In this document: piece after piece, positions 7,341-13,964 of the stretch
Position numbering within the stretch: the stretch's first letter is position 1
Layout of the letters: every line of letters begins with the position of its first letter
Assembly (NCBI GenBank): GCA_036004665.1
Contig: DASYRG010000079.1
Coordinates: 1-24,459 of the forward strand
DNA length: 24,459 bases
DNA from: JACQGZ01 sp036004665
GTDB lineage: Bacteria > Sysuimicrobiota > Sysuimicrobiia > Sysuimicrobiales > Humicultoraceae
Reading direction: 5' to 3'
Position numbers and translations under genes: made by a program
The notes under the pieces: model-generated
Seen by the model: the letters and a program-made list of their open reading frames with translations, nothing else
Told to the model about the DNA's origin: nothing
The model's database searches: none

Positions 7341-7368
7341 GGGAGGCCGGTTACCTGGCCGGCCTCCC
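7341..7368 (-). promoter_or_regulatory. Intercistronic hairpin after the peptide-binding protein gene
   Basis: GGGAGGCCGG (7341-7350) and CCGGCCTCCC (7359-7368) form a perfect 10-bp GC-rich stem with an 8-base loop, in the gap between the binding-protein stop and the DppB start. No T-run follows on the minus strand. As with the other transporter, it probably protects the upstream message or partially stops transcription, giving more binding protein than permease. Confidence 0.7.
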
Positions 7369-7405
7369 CTGCTCGCCTAAGCTTGCGCGAACGTAGGCTG
7401 CTGCG

Positions 7406-9010
7406 TTACTGCGACAACCAGACCCGGTGGAACCAGCGGATCTCCAGCGGGTGCGGGAAGTAGTTCTGCACCGACTTGCGGTAGGCGGCCACGCGGGCGC
7501 CATAGACGATCGGCACCCAGGGCGCGTCCTTGAAGATGACCTCCTGGGCCTGCTGGTAGAGCGTGGCCCGGGAGGATTGGCTGCTGGCCTGCTGGGCCTT
7601 AATGAGCAAGGAGTGCAATGCGTTGCTCTGGTAGAAGGAGATGTTGCTGGCCTTCCCCTTCACTGCGTTGTCCTTGTCGAGCAGGACGTAGAGGAAGTTG
7701 TCGGGGTCGCCGTTGTCGCCGATCCACCCCAGGATCGCCATGGGGTGTTCGGCGCCCCGGGTCTTCTCCAGGTAGGTGCCCCACTCGAAGGTGACCAGCT
7801 TAGCGCGGATCCCCGCCCTGGCCAGCTGTGCTTGGAGGGCCTCGGCGATCTTCTGCGGCTGGGTCAGGTAGGGGCGGGCGCGGTTGGGCCACCACAGTTC
7901 GGTGGAGAACCCGTTCGGGTAGCCGGCTTCCGCCAACAGCGCCTTGGCCTTCTCCACGCTGTACTCGTACCCGGGCACGGACGTGTTGAAGCCCCAGATG
8001 ATCGGGGGGATGGGGTTGGTCGCCGGCTTGCCGATGCCGCCGTAGAAGGCCTGCACGATCGCCGCCTTGTTGACGGCGTGGTTGACCGCCCGGCGGACGC
8101 GCACATCGGTGAAGGGCTCCTTCGTGAAGTTCATAGCAATGTAGCCGACGTTGAGGCCGGGACCGGTAAAGAGGGTTAGCTTGGGGTTCCCCCGGATGCG
8201 GGCATAGTCAGGCGGGTTGACCTGGTCCATCGCTTGGATGGTCCCCTTCTCCAGTTCCAGCAGCCGCACCGTGTTGTCGGGGATGCCGCGGACGATCAGC
8301 CGATCGATGCAGGGGCGCCCGGCCCAGTAGTCCTTGTTGGCATCGTAGGTGATGTGGTCCTTCTGCACCCACTCGACGAACTTGAAGGGTCCCGTCCCCA
8401 CCGGGTGCTTGAAGAACTCCTTGCCGTACTTACGGATGGCCGTGGGGCTGGCGACAGCTGTGGAGAACATCGCCATATTGCTGAGGAAGGGCGCGAACGG
8501 CGCGCTGAGGGTGAAGCGGACAGTGTTCGCATCCACCGCCGTGACGCTCTTCACGTTTTGGAAGGTGAATTCGGCGTAGACGAAGGTGCCGTGGTGGTAG
8601 GGGTGCTTTTCGTTGACCTGCCGCTCGTAGTTGAAGACCACGGCTTCCGCGTTGAACGGCGTACCGTCGTGGAACTTCACGCCGCGCCGCAGTTTGAAGG
8701 TCCAGACCAGCCCGTCGGGCGAGGTGGTCCAGGACTCGGCGAGCGAGGGTTCGACCGCCGTCGTGTCCCGGCGGTAGCGCACCAGCGTGTCGAAGACGTT
8801 CGAGGTGTTGTTGACTGAGAAGCCGTCCTCAACGGTGTGTGGATCCAACGCGACGGTGTCCTGCGCCTGGGCAAAGACCAGCGTGCCGCCGGTGCGGCCG
8901 CACCGCGCGTCCCAGGAAGACATCGGCGCGCCGACCGAAGCGACCGGCGCCACCAGCAGCGCCAGCGCCACGACGGCGACCGGCACGAATACTCGCAACC
9001 TGTGGTTCAT
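7406..9010 (-). CDS. Peptide ABC transporter substrate-binding protein (SBP family 5)
   Basis: The protein has 534 residues from the ATG at 9010, which follows a G-rich Shine-Dalgarno (GGGGGGAGAGG); an in-frame ATG 36 bases upstream is less likely. It begins with a Sec signal peptide (NHRLRVFVPVAVVALALLVA, cut near SVGA) and lacks a lipobox. The family 5 fold is shown by GGTLVFAQAQDTVALDPHTV, then LAESWTTSPDGLVWTFKLRR, GVKFHDGTPFNAEAVVFNYE and TGPFKFVEW. The C-terminal lobe contains AKALLAEAGYPNGF and the segment PWVPIVYG, as expected. Length is typical (500-550). It presents oligopeptides or similar ligands to the DppB/DppC pair downstream. Cys47 (ARCGRTGG) and Cys245 (GRPCIDR) could form a disulphide; this is an inference. 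Confidence 0.93.
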   Translation of the reverse strand: MNHRLRVFVPVAVVALALLVAPVASVGAPMSSWDARCGRTGGTLVFAQAQDTVALDPHTVEDGFSVNNTSNVFDTLVRYRRDTTAVEPSLAESWTTSPDGLVWTFKLRRGVKFHDGTPFNAEAVVFNYERQVNEKHPYHHGTFVYAEFTFQNVKSVTAVDANTVRFTLSAPFAPFLSNMAMFSTAVASPTAIRKYGKEFFKHPVGTGPFKFVEWVQKDHITYDANKDYWAGRPCIDRLIVRGIPDNTVRLLELEKGTIQAMDQVNPPDYARIRGNPKLTLFTGPGLNVGYIAMNFTKEPFTDVRVRRAVNHAVNKAAIVQAFYGGIGKPATNPIPPIIWGFNTSVPGYEYSVEKAKALLAEAGYPNGFSTELWWPNRARPYLTQPQKIAEALQAQLARAGIRAKLVTFEWGTYLEKTRGAEHPMAILGWIGDNGDPDNFLYVLLDKDNAVKGKASNISFYQSNALHSLLIKAQQASSQSSRATLYQQAQEVIFKDAPWVPIVYGARVAAYRKSVQNYFPHPLEIRWFHRVWLSQ

Positions 9011-9080
9011 CCTCTCCCCCCCTTTGGTGCGATGACCAATCATCATGGGTTTCCCCCTCTATTCGGGAAGTCCGCCGAGC

Positions 9081-10073
9081 TTACCTGCGGGGACGCTCGA
9101 GGACCTCAGGGTTAACGGGGTTCTCCGGACGCCGCCCCTCAAGGACCGCTAGCAGATTCTCCACCGCCATCTGCGCCATCTTCGTGCGGGTCACGACGCT
9201 CGCGGAGGCGATGTGCGGGGCCAGGACGACGTTGTCGAGGGCCAACAGCGGGTGGTCGGAGGGGACCGGCTCGACCTCGAAGACGTCCAGCCCGGCGGCC
9301 CAGATCGTCCCCTCGGCCAGGGCCTCGGCGAGGGCCATCGTGTCTACGACGGGCCCGCGCGACGTGTTCACCAGCACCGCGGTGGGCTTCATCATGTGGA
9401 ACTCCTCGCGGCCGATCAGGTGGCGGGTCTCCGGCATCAGCGGAACGTGGACGCTGACGAAGTCCGCCTCGCGGAGCACCTCCTCGAAGGCCCGGTAGGT
9501 GATGCCCAGCTCCTGCTCCAGGTCCTCACGTCGGATCACGTCGTGGTAGAGGATGCGCATGCCGAAGCCGTGGGCGCGCCGGGCCACCGCCCCGCCGATG
9601 CGTCCCAGGCCGACCAGCCCCAGCGTCGCGCCGTGGAGATCCTGCCCGAGGAAGAGCATCAACTCCCAGGACTTCCAGCGGTTCGCCCGCGTGTATTTGT
9701 CCGCCTCGACCAGCCGCCGCGCCGTCCCCAGCAGGAGGGTCATCGTGAAATCCGCGACGGTCTCGGTGAGCACGCCGGGCGTATTGGTGACGACCACGCC
9801 GCGGTCGGTGGCCGCGGGAACCTCGATGTTGTCGAACCCGACGGCCACGTTGGCGACCACACGCAGCCGCGGCGCCCGGTCGAGCAGCTCGGCGTCGATC
9901 CGGTCGGTCAGCAGGGAGACAAGTCCGTCGGCGTCGGCCACCTCGCGCAGCAGGACCTCCCGGGGAGGCGGGACGTCCTCGCGGTCCCAGGCCCGCACCT
10001 CGGCGCGCTCGGAGAGGCGTTCCATCGCCGCGGCAGGCAACGGCCGGCACACGTACACCTTGGGTCGTTCCAT
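9081..10073 (-). CDS. 2-hydroxyacid dehydrogenase (glyoxylate/hydroxypyruvate reductase type)
   Basis: This 330-residue soluble enzyme is of the D-isomer-specific 2-hydroxyacid dehydrogenase family. The dinucleotide-binding fold is marked by GATLGLVGLGRIGGAVARRA (GxGxxG at 155-160). The catalytic triad is visible: Arg239 in NTSRGPVVD, Glu268 in VFEVEP, and His287 in LAPHIASAS. VAVGFDNIEVPAATDRGVVV and NTPGVLTETVADFT are the usual substrate-side segments and resemble GyaR-type glyoxylate reductases, which reduce glyoxylate or hydroxypyruvate with NAD(P)H. Exact substrate and cofactor are inferred from family resemblance. The ATG at 10073 follows GAGAGGTG. It is the last gene of a minus-strand run; its neighbours do not point to one pathway. 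Confidence 0.92.
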   Translation of the reverse strand: MERPKVYVCRPLPAAAMERLSERAEVRAWDREDVPPPREVLLREVADADGLVSLLTDRIDAELLDRAPRLRVVANVAVGFDNIEVPAATDRGVVVTNTPGVLTETVADFTMTLLLGTARRLVEADKYTRANRWKSWELMLFLGQDLHGATLGLVGLGRIGGAVARRAHGFGMRILYHDVIRREDLEQELGITYRAFEEVLREADFVSVHVPLMPETRHLIGREEFHMMKPTAVLVNTSRGPVVDTMALAEALAEGTIWAAGLDVFEVEPVPSDHPLLALDNVVLAPHIASASVVTRTKMAQMAVENLLAVLEGRRPENPVNPEVLERPRR

Positions 10074-10115
10074 CCATTCACCTCTCTCCTCTGGGCGGCC
10101 GCGCCCGGGAGGGGC

Positions 10116-10778
10116 TCAGACTGCGGCCACCGTCACGGCGAGAGCCCAGGCGACGCTGAGCGCCCGCATCGCCCACTGCCACCTGTCCCGCTGGATCAGC
10201 GCCGCCGCTCCCAGATACGCAGCGGCCAGGACCACCGAGAGCGCGGCGGAAGGCAGCGCCACGAATGCCACCACGACGATCCCCCGTTCGACCATCCCCC
10301 GCACCCGCTCTCCGAGGGGGATGGGGGCGAAGCCTCCGCTGGGGTGCGCGCGCGCGGCGTTGGTGAGGAAGACCACCACCGAGCCGGCATACACCGCCGC
10401 AATGAACGCGATTGCCACACGCAGCCGCATCGCCGCCGTCGCGCTCAGCACGAGCTGGGCTCCGGAAACGCGGGCCATGATCCACAGCACGCTGATGTGC
10501 GCGGTCTGGTCCAGGAAGAAGGCGGCCAGCTCGATCCAGCCCCCGCGCGTCCACCGCACCTTGGCCCAGTCGATGAGGAAGTGGCTGACCGAGAGCACCC
10601 CCAGCCAGAGCGGCCAGCGGGGGATCGCCCAGATCATCACCGGCACGGCGAGAATCGTCTGGATGGCGACGTGGACGAAGAGGCCGCGGATCGACGCGAT
10701 CTTCCACCTGATCAGTGGGTAGGGCTGGCAGGGAAAGTCGCCGAGGAGGTGAGCCAGCAGCAGCGCCGGAAAGGCCAC
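10116..10778 (-). CDS. DUF3307 integral membrane protein
   Basis: The protein has 220 residues with about six predicted membrane segments. The DUF3307 pattern is visible near the N-terminus as LLLAHLLGDFPCQPYPLIRW, then SHFLIDWAKVRW and FFLDQTAHISVLW: the conserved HxxxDFxxQ, HxxxDxxK and DQxxH positions are present. The family has no established function. The GTG start at 10778 has only a weak ribosome site. It is in the same frame as the upstream cyclic-nucleotide-binding gene, separated from it by a single TAG and three codons, so translation probably depends on termination and restart at that junction. Confidence 0.8.
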   Translation of the reverse strand: MAFPALLLAHLLGDFPCQPYPLIRWKIASIRGLFVHVAIQTILAVPVMIWAIPRWPLWLGVLSVSHFLIDWAKVRWTRGGWIELAAFFLDQTAHISVLWIMARVSGAQLVLSATAAMRLRVAIAFIAAVYAGSVVVFLTNAARAHPSGGFAPIPLGERVRGMVERGIVVVAFVALPSAALSVVLAAAYLGAAALIQRDRWQWAMRALSVAWALAVTVAAV

Positions 10779-10787
10779 CGCCTGAGC

Positions 10788-11213
10788 CTAATCGTGCTCG
10801 TGGATGGCGGGGTGATCGCGCAGCCGCCTGACGACGACCTCCATGACCTTCACGGCGATATCGGGGTGCTGCTTCAAGAGCGCCCGGAAGTCCCAGCGCA
10901 CCAGCTGCAGGCAGGTGGTCCGGGTCTTGGCCGTGACCGTCGCGGTCCGCGCGCGCTCTTCCATCAGGGCGAGCTCGCCGAAGAACTCTCCAGGACCCAG
11001 GTCGCGGACGTGGTGGCCGTCGTGGGCCACCTCCACCGCCCCCTCCGCGATCAAGAAGAAGCCCACCCCAGCGTCGCCCTGCTTGACGATGACCGCCCCG
11101 GGCTCGTAGACGCGCTCCTTCAGCGACCGGGCCACCGCCTCCAGCTCGTTGGGAGGAAGAGGTTGGAAAATGGGCACCTTCTGCAGGTATTTGACGTACG
11201 CGCCGTCCGTCAC
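10788..11213 (-). CDS. Stand-alone cyclic nucleotide-binding domain protein
   Basis: The protein has 141 residues: essentially one CRP-type cyclic nucleotide-binding domain with no helix-turn-helix. The beta-roll segments (YEPGAVIVKQGDAGVGFFLI, then AEGAVEV) lead to the phosphate-binding cassette GEFFGELALMEERARTATVT. This keeps the Glu and Arg that bind the ribose and phosphate of cAMP or cGMP, so it is probably competent to bind nucleotide. The C-terminal helix carries RLRDHPAIHEHD. The start is GTG at 11213 with AGGGGG 7 bases before it. Because it cannot bind DNA itself, it likely regulates a partner; the DUF3307 membrane protein that follows in frame is the obvious candidate, but that is inference. 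Confidence 0.88.
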   Translation of the reverse strand: MTDGAYVKYLQKVPIFQPLPPNELEAVARSLKERVYEPGAVIVKQGDAGVGFFLIAEGAVEVAHDGHHVRDLGPGEFFGELALMEERARTATVTAKTRTTCLQLVRWDFRALLKQHPDIAVKVMEVVVRRLRDHPAIHEHD

Positions 11214-11288
11214 AGCCGTCCCCCTGCCGTGCTGATGTGTGCTCAGTCCATTCGTCGCCGCCGGAATGCCCCCTCCTCCCCGGCCGCC

Positions 11289-11876
11289 TCAGCTCAACCA
11301 GACGGTGCGATCGGCCGCCGGTGTCCGCCGTTTGGTCGGCAGCTCGGCGGGGTACCCAGCGTAGATGATCCCCGTGACGCGACGGTCCGGCGGCACATCG
11401 AGGAGAGCCCGCAGGGATGGATGCTCCAGGATGGCGCCGGTGCGAAAGTAGCTGCCGACTCCCGCGCTCCAGAGTCCGAGCATGAACGCATATGCCGCCC
11501 CGAAGGTGGCCCAGAGATCTTCCTCGCGCGTCTCAGAGTCTTCGGCCAGCTGAGAGGTCACCGCGATGAGGACGGGGGTGCCCAGGGTGTCCGCGTGCAG
11601 CCGCGCCAGCATCGGTTGCACCTCCGGCGCGTCCGGATTGGGGAGAGCGGCCCGCCGCAGATCACGGCGGATCTCCGCGAACCGGCGCCGCGTCTCCCCT
11701 TCGAGGACGAAGAACTGCCAGGGCTCGGTGAGGTGGTGATTGGGACTCCAGACCGCCGCCTCGAGACAGCGCTCGATCAGCGCACGCTCCACCGGATCCG
11801 GCTTCAGCCTGGCGACGCTGCGCCGGGTCTTGATCACCTCTAGCACGATCTCGAGAGCCCCCTCCATCATCCCCAT
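11289..11876 (-). CDS. Nitroreductase-family FMN oxidoreductase
   Basis: The protein has 195 residues, and its length suits the family. Typical flavin-binding segments are IKTRRSVARLKPDPV near the N-terminus (the RRS motif contacts the FMN phosphate), LEAAVWSPNHHLTEPWQFFV (phosphate/isoalloxazine loop), and GIIYAGYPAELP near the C-terminus. The middle segment ATFGAAYAFMLGLWSAGVGS is the dimer-interface helix common to the fold. Such enzymes reduce nitro compounds, quinones or related electrophiles with NAD(P)H; the natural substrate is unknown. Three in-frame ATGs (11876, 11870 and 11867) follow a G-rich tract, and the choice among them is arbitrary. The gene is divergent from the exported protein at 11980. 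Confidence 0.88.
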   Translation of the reverse strand: MGMMEGALEIVLEVIKTRRSVARLKPDPVERALIERCLEAAVWSPNHHLTEPWQFFVLEGETRRRFAEIRRDLRRAALPNPDAPEVQPMLARLHADTLGTPVLIAVTSQLAEDSETREEDLWATFGAAYAFMLGLWSAGVGSYFRTGAILEHPSLRALLDVPPDRRVTGIIYAGYPAELPTKRRTPAADRTVWLS

Positions 11877-11963
11877 CCCCCCACCGATCGCCAGATCTCG
11901 GGACCGCCCCCGGGCTCCGCTCCGGGCGTGTCAGCCCCATGCGGCAATGGCGTCACTCCAGGG

Positions 11964-11969
11964 TATAAT
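11964..11969 (+). promoter_or_regulatory. -10 box (TATAAT) 10 bases before a start codon
   Basis: A perfect TATAAT preceded by GGG lies 10 bases before the ATG at 11980. Transcription would start near 11976, giving an almost leaderless mRNA. There is no recognisable -35 box at 17 bp and no Shine-Dalgarno sequence. Confidence 0.6.
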
Positions 11970-11979
11970 CCCGGATGCG

Positions 11980-12819
11980 ATGCGGCAGCACCTTTCAGGG
12001 CACGCGAAAGCGAGACTCGTCCTGTCACGGACCGGGGGAATCCTGATTGCGCTGGGGATCCTCTTCCTTGCCACTCCTCTCCCCACCCGGGCGAATCACG
12101 TGTCGGTGGACGAGCTCCTCAAGCGCATCTTCACGGACCCCGACCCTGTCCCCTATGAGATGACGGCCGACTTCGAGGGGACGCTGACCATCTCAGGGAA
12201 GGGAGGACAAAAGTTGGGGGCCCGAGCCGCCGGATCCTTCCGCGAGTGGCGGGCGACTCAGGGTGGCCCAAAGCGCCGTTCGGTTAACATCACCACTCTC
12301 GACCTGCCCCTGCTGCTGCGCCCCTTCTCCAGCAACCTCAGGAAACTGATCCAGGAGCGCATCGAGCGGGAAGAGGGGACGCTGGAGATCCTCTCGGACT
12401 ACGACATGTTTCAGCTCTCCGAGACACCGGGAGGACGGATCATCCTGGCGGGGATCCGCCAGGACATCGTCACCGAGGTGCTGCGGCGCTATGGCCGCGG
12501 CGCCGAGGTGAAAGACACCGGCACCCGTCGCGCCATCGCCAAGTGGCTCTACCAGCCCCGACAGCGGGAGAGCATCGATCGTCCCGGCGGGCCCTACTTG
12601 GTCACCGTAGTCACCGACGAGGAAGGGCGGCTCTACAGCCTGATCGCGCAGTACGACTGGGGGCCGGTAGAGACGAAGATCGAATGGGGGACGGCGGCGG
12701 GGCGCACCGCCTGGCGCGCGGTCAAGATGGATTCGAGCACGGAGTTGAACCGCTACGGCCGCGTCGTCGCCACGATGGTGCTGCGCTTCAGCAACCATTG
12801 CTTCGACTGCCGGCGCTAG
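11980..12819 (+). CDS. Exported protein of unknown function (possibly LolA/outer-membrane lipoprotein-sorting-like)
   Basis: The protein has 279 residues from the ATG just after a TATAAT box; the frame is open further upstream, but that part is antisense to the nitroreductase gene. An N-terminal signal peptide is clear (TGGILIALGILFLATPLP, cut near TRANHV). The mature part starts with DELLKRIFTDPDPVPYEMTA and continues as alternating beta-strand-like segments (DFEGTLTIS, YDMFQLSETPGGRIILAG, PYLVTVVTDEEGRLYSLI, TKIEWGTAAGRTAWRAVKM). This recalls the LolA/LolB-like and sigma-E regulator RseB-like folds, but no signature motif settles it. A CxxC lies at the very end (HCFDCRR), which could form a disulphide or bind metal. 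The last 32 bases overlap a convergent small gene. Confidence 0.65.
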   Translation: MRQHLSGHAKARLVLSRTGGILIALGILFLATPLPTRANHVSVDELLKRIFTDPDPVPYEMTADFEGTLTISGKGGQKLGARAAGSFREWRATQGGPKRRSVNITTLDLPLLLRPFSSNLRKLIQERIEREEGTLEILSDYDMFQLSETPGGRIILAGIRQDIVTEVLRRYGRGAEVKDTGTRRAIAKWLYQPRQRESIDRPGGPYLVTVVTDEEGRLYSLIAQYDWGPVETKIEWGTAAGRTAWRAVKMDSSTELNRYGRVVATMVLRFSNHCFDCRR

Positions 12820-13081
12820 GGTCGTCCAGATCGATCCCGGCGAGCGAACCGGCCAGAACGGCCTGACCACGGAAGCCCGTCCACAGCGTGAAGGCCAGGC
12901 GGCCGTCGGCCGTTTCACTGAACCGCGGGCCCGCGCGCACGCCCAGCTCGCGCAGCCGAACGCGCAGGCGGTCCTGCAGCTGCCAGCGTTCCACGGAGGT
13001 GCGGGCCCTGTAGCGGGTCACCACCTGCAGGCGGAACGGCGCGGGGCGGATCTCGGCGATCCTCGTCCTCCGGGTCGGCAA
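12788..13081 (-). CDS. Small protein of unknown function, convergent overlap
   Basis: A 97-residue frame fills an otherwise empty gap. I do not recognise a family. In favour of a real gene: codon third positions are almost all G or C over the gene-free part (12820-13081), and the residues look ordinary for a soluble, basic protein (LQVVTRYRARTSVERWQLQD, then RLRVRLRELGV and GRLAFTLWTGFRGQ). Against: the only start in range is TTG at 13081, without a Shine-Dalgarno, and it lies inside the promoter of the next gene. The 3' end overlaps the exported-protein gene by 32 bases. It is either a short gene or the C-terminal remnant of a longer one. Confidence 0.45.
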   Translation of the reverse strand: MPTRRTRIAEIRPAPFRLQVVTRYRARTSVERWQLQDRLRVRLRELGVRAGPRFSETADGRLAFTLWTGFRGQAVLAGSLAGIDLDDPSAGSRSNGC

Positions 13082-13083
13082 GA

Positions 13084-13089
13084 TATAAT
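13084..13089 (+). promoter_or_regulatory. -10 box (TATAAT) 9 bases before a start codon
   Basis: A perfect TATAAT lies 9 bases before the ATG at 13099. The predicted transcript start near 13096 leaves two or three bases of leader. No Shine-Dalgarno or good -35 box is present. Confidence 0.6.
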
Positions 13090-13098
13090 GGAAGCCTG

Positions 13099-13437
13099 AT
13101 GCGCATCGACTTTCTCTACTGGGAGGAGTGCCCCTCCCACGAGGACGCTCTCTCCCGCCTGCAAGCGGCCCTCGCCGAAGAAGGGGTGCGGGACGAGATC
13201 ATCGTGACGCACGTGGCCACGGAGGCGCAGGCCCGGGCGCTGGCTTTCCCGGGATCGCCGACTATCCGCCTCGACGGCCGCGATATCCAGCCCGAGACGG
13301 CGACGGACGGAGCGGGGCGCCTGACCTGCCGGCTCTACCTGCTCGAGGACGGCCGCCCGTCCCCGCTGCCGTCTCGCGAGATGATTGCCCGCGGGCTGAG
13401 GACCCTGGCGCAGACGACGAAAGAGGTGAGGAGATGA
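13099..13437 (+). CDS. Small thioredoxin-fold protein with single N-terminal Cys
   Basis: The protein has 112 residues. The opening MRIDFLYWEECPSHEDALSR and the later ALAFPGSPTIRLDGRDIQPE match a family of small thioredoxin-fold proteins, annotated variously as thioredoxin-like or alkylmercury-lyase-related. The CPxH sequence replaces the CxxC of thioredoxin and the cis-Pro-type GSPTIRxxGRD segment is conserved. Cys11 would be the only redox-active cysteine; a second Cys lies in LTCRLYLLEDG. A mono-thiol redox, or metal or mercury binding, role is plausible but unproven. The gene starts directly behind a -10 box and overlaps the next gene by ATGA (13434-13437), so the two are translationally coupled. 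Confidence 0.75.
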   Translation: MRIDFLYWEECPSHEDALSRLQAALAEEGVRDEIIVTHVATEAQARALAFPGSPTIRLDGRDIQPETATDGAGRLTCRLYLLEDGRPSPLPSREMIARGLRTLAQTTKEVRR

Positions 13438-13964
13438 CGCTGGCGACCCACGAATCGATCGTGTCGTTTTCGCTCCCGGGGACCGACGGCAAGGCTTACA
13501 GTCCTGACAGCTTTGCGGGGGTCTCCGCGCTGGCGGTGATCTTCTGGTGCAACCACTGCCCGTATGTCCGGGCGTGGGAGGATCGGGTCATCGCCCTGCA
13601 GCGCGAGTACGCGGAGCGCGGCGTCCACTTCGTGCTCATCAACAGCAACGACCCGGCCAAATACCCCGAAGACTCCTTCGACAAGATGACGCTCCGCGCC
13701 AGAGAGAAGGGCTACCCCTTCCCCTACCTCTTCGACGAATCACAGACGGTGGCGCGCGGATACGGGGCGACGCGCACCCCTGAGATCTTCCTCTTCGACC
13801 GCGACCGGGAGCTGGCGTACCACGGGGCGCCTGACGACAACTACGACGACCCCGCGGCCGTAGCGCACCGCTACTTCCGCGACGCCCTCGAAGCGGTGGT
13901 GGCGGGCCGCACCCCTGCCCCCGCCGAGACCCCGGCGCGCGGCTGCACGATCAAGTGGCGATAG
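13434..13964 (+). CDS. Thioredoxin/peroxiredoxin-like protein with CxxC
   Basis: The protein has 176 residues of the AhpC/TSA-redoxin type. The N-terminal SFSLPGTDGKAYSPDSFAG is the usual redoxin entry, and the active site ALAVIFWCNHCPYVRAWEDR contains C39-x-x-C42 in a CNHCPYV motif known from a widespread TlpA/peroxiredoxin-like family. VHFVLINSNDPAKYPEDSFD and ARGYGATRTPEIFLFDRDRE (cis-Pro in the TP turn) follow, as expected. There is no signal peptide, so a cytoplasmic thiol reductase or peroxidase is likely. The ATG is preceded by GGTGAGGAG within the end of the upstream gene. Its 3' end overlaps the convergent alcohol dehydrogenase gene by 14 bases. Confidence 0.88.
   Translation: MTLATHESIVSFSLPGTDGKAYSPDSFAGVSALAVIFWCNHCPYVRAWEDRVIALQREYAERGVHFVLINSNDPAKYPEDSFDKMTLRAREKGYPFPYLFDESQTVARGYGATRTPEIFLFDRDRELAYHGAPDDNYDDPAAVAHRYFRDALEAVVAGRTPAPAETPARGCTIKWR

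Noticed and set aside
9213..11843. A very long plus-strand open frame (876 codons) opposite four minus-strand genes
   Set aside because: Its translation is rich in Arg, His, Gly and Gln without domain character, and it is the antisense shadow of well-recognised genes in GC-rich DNA.
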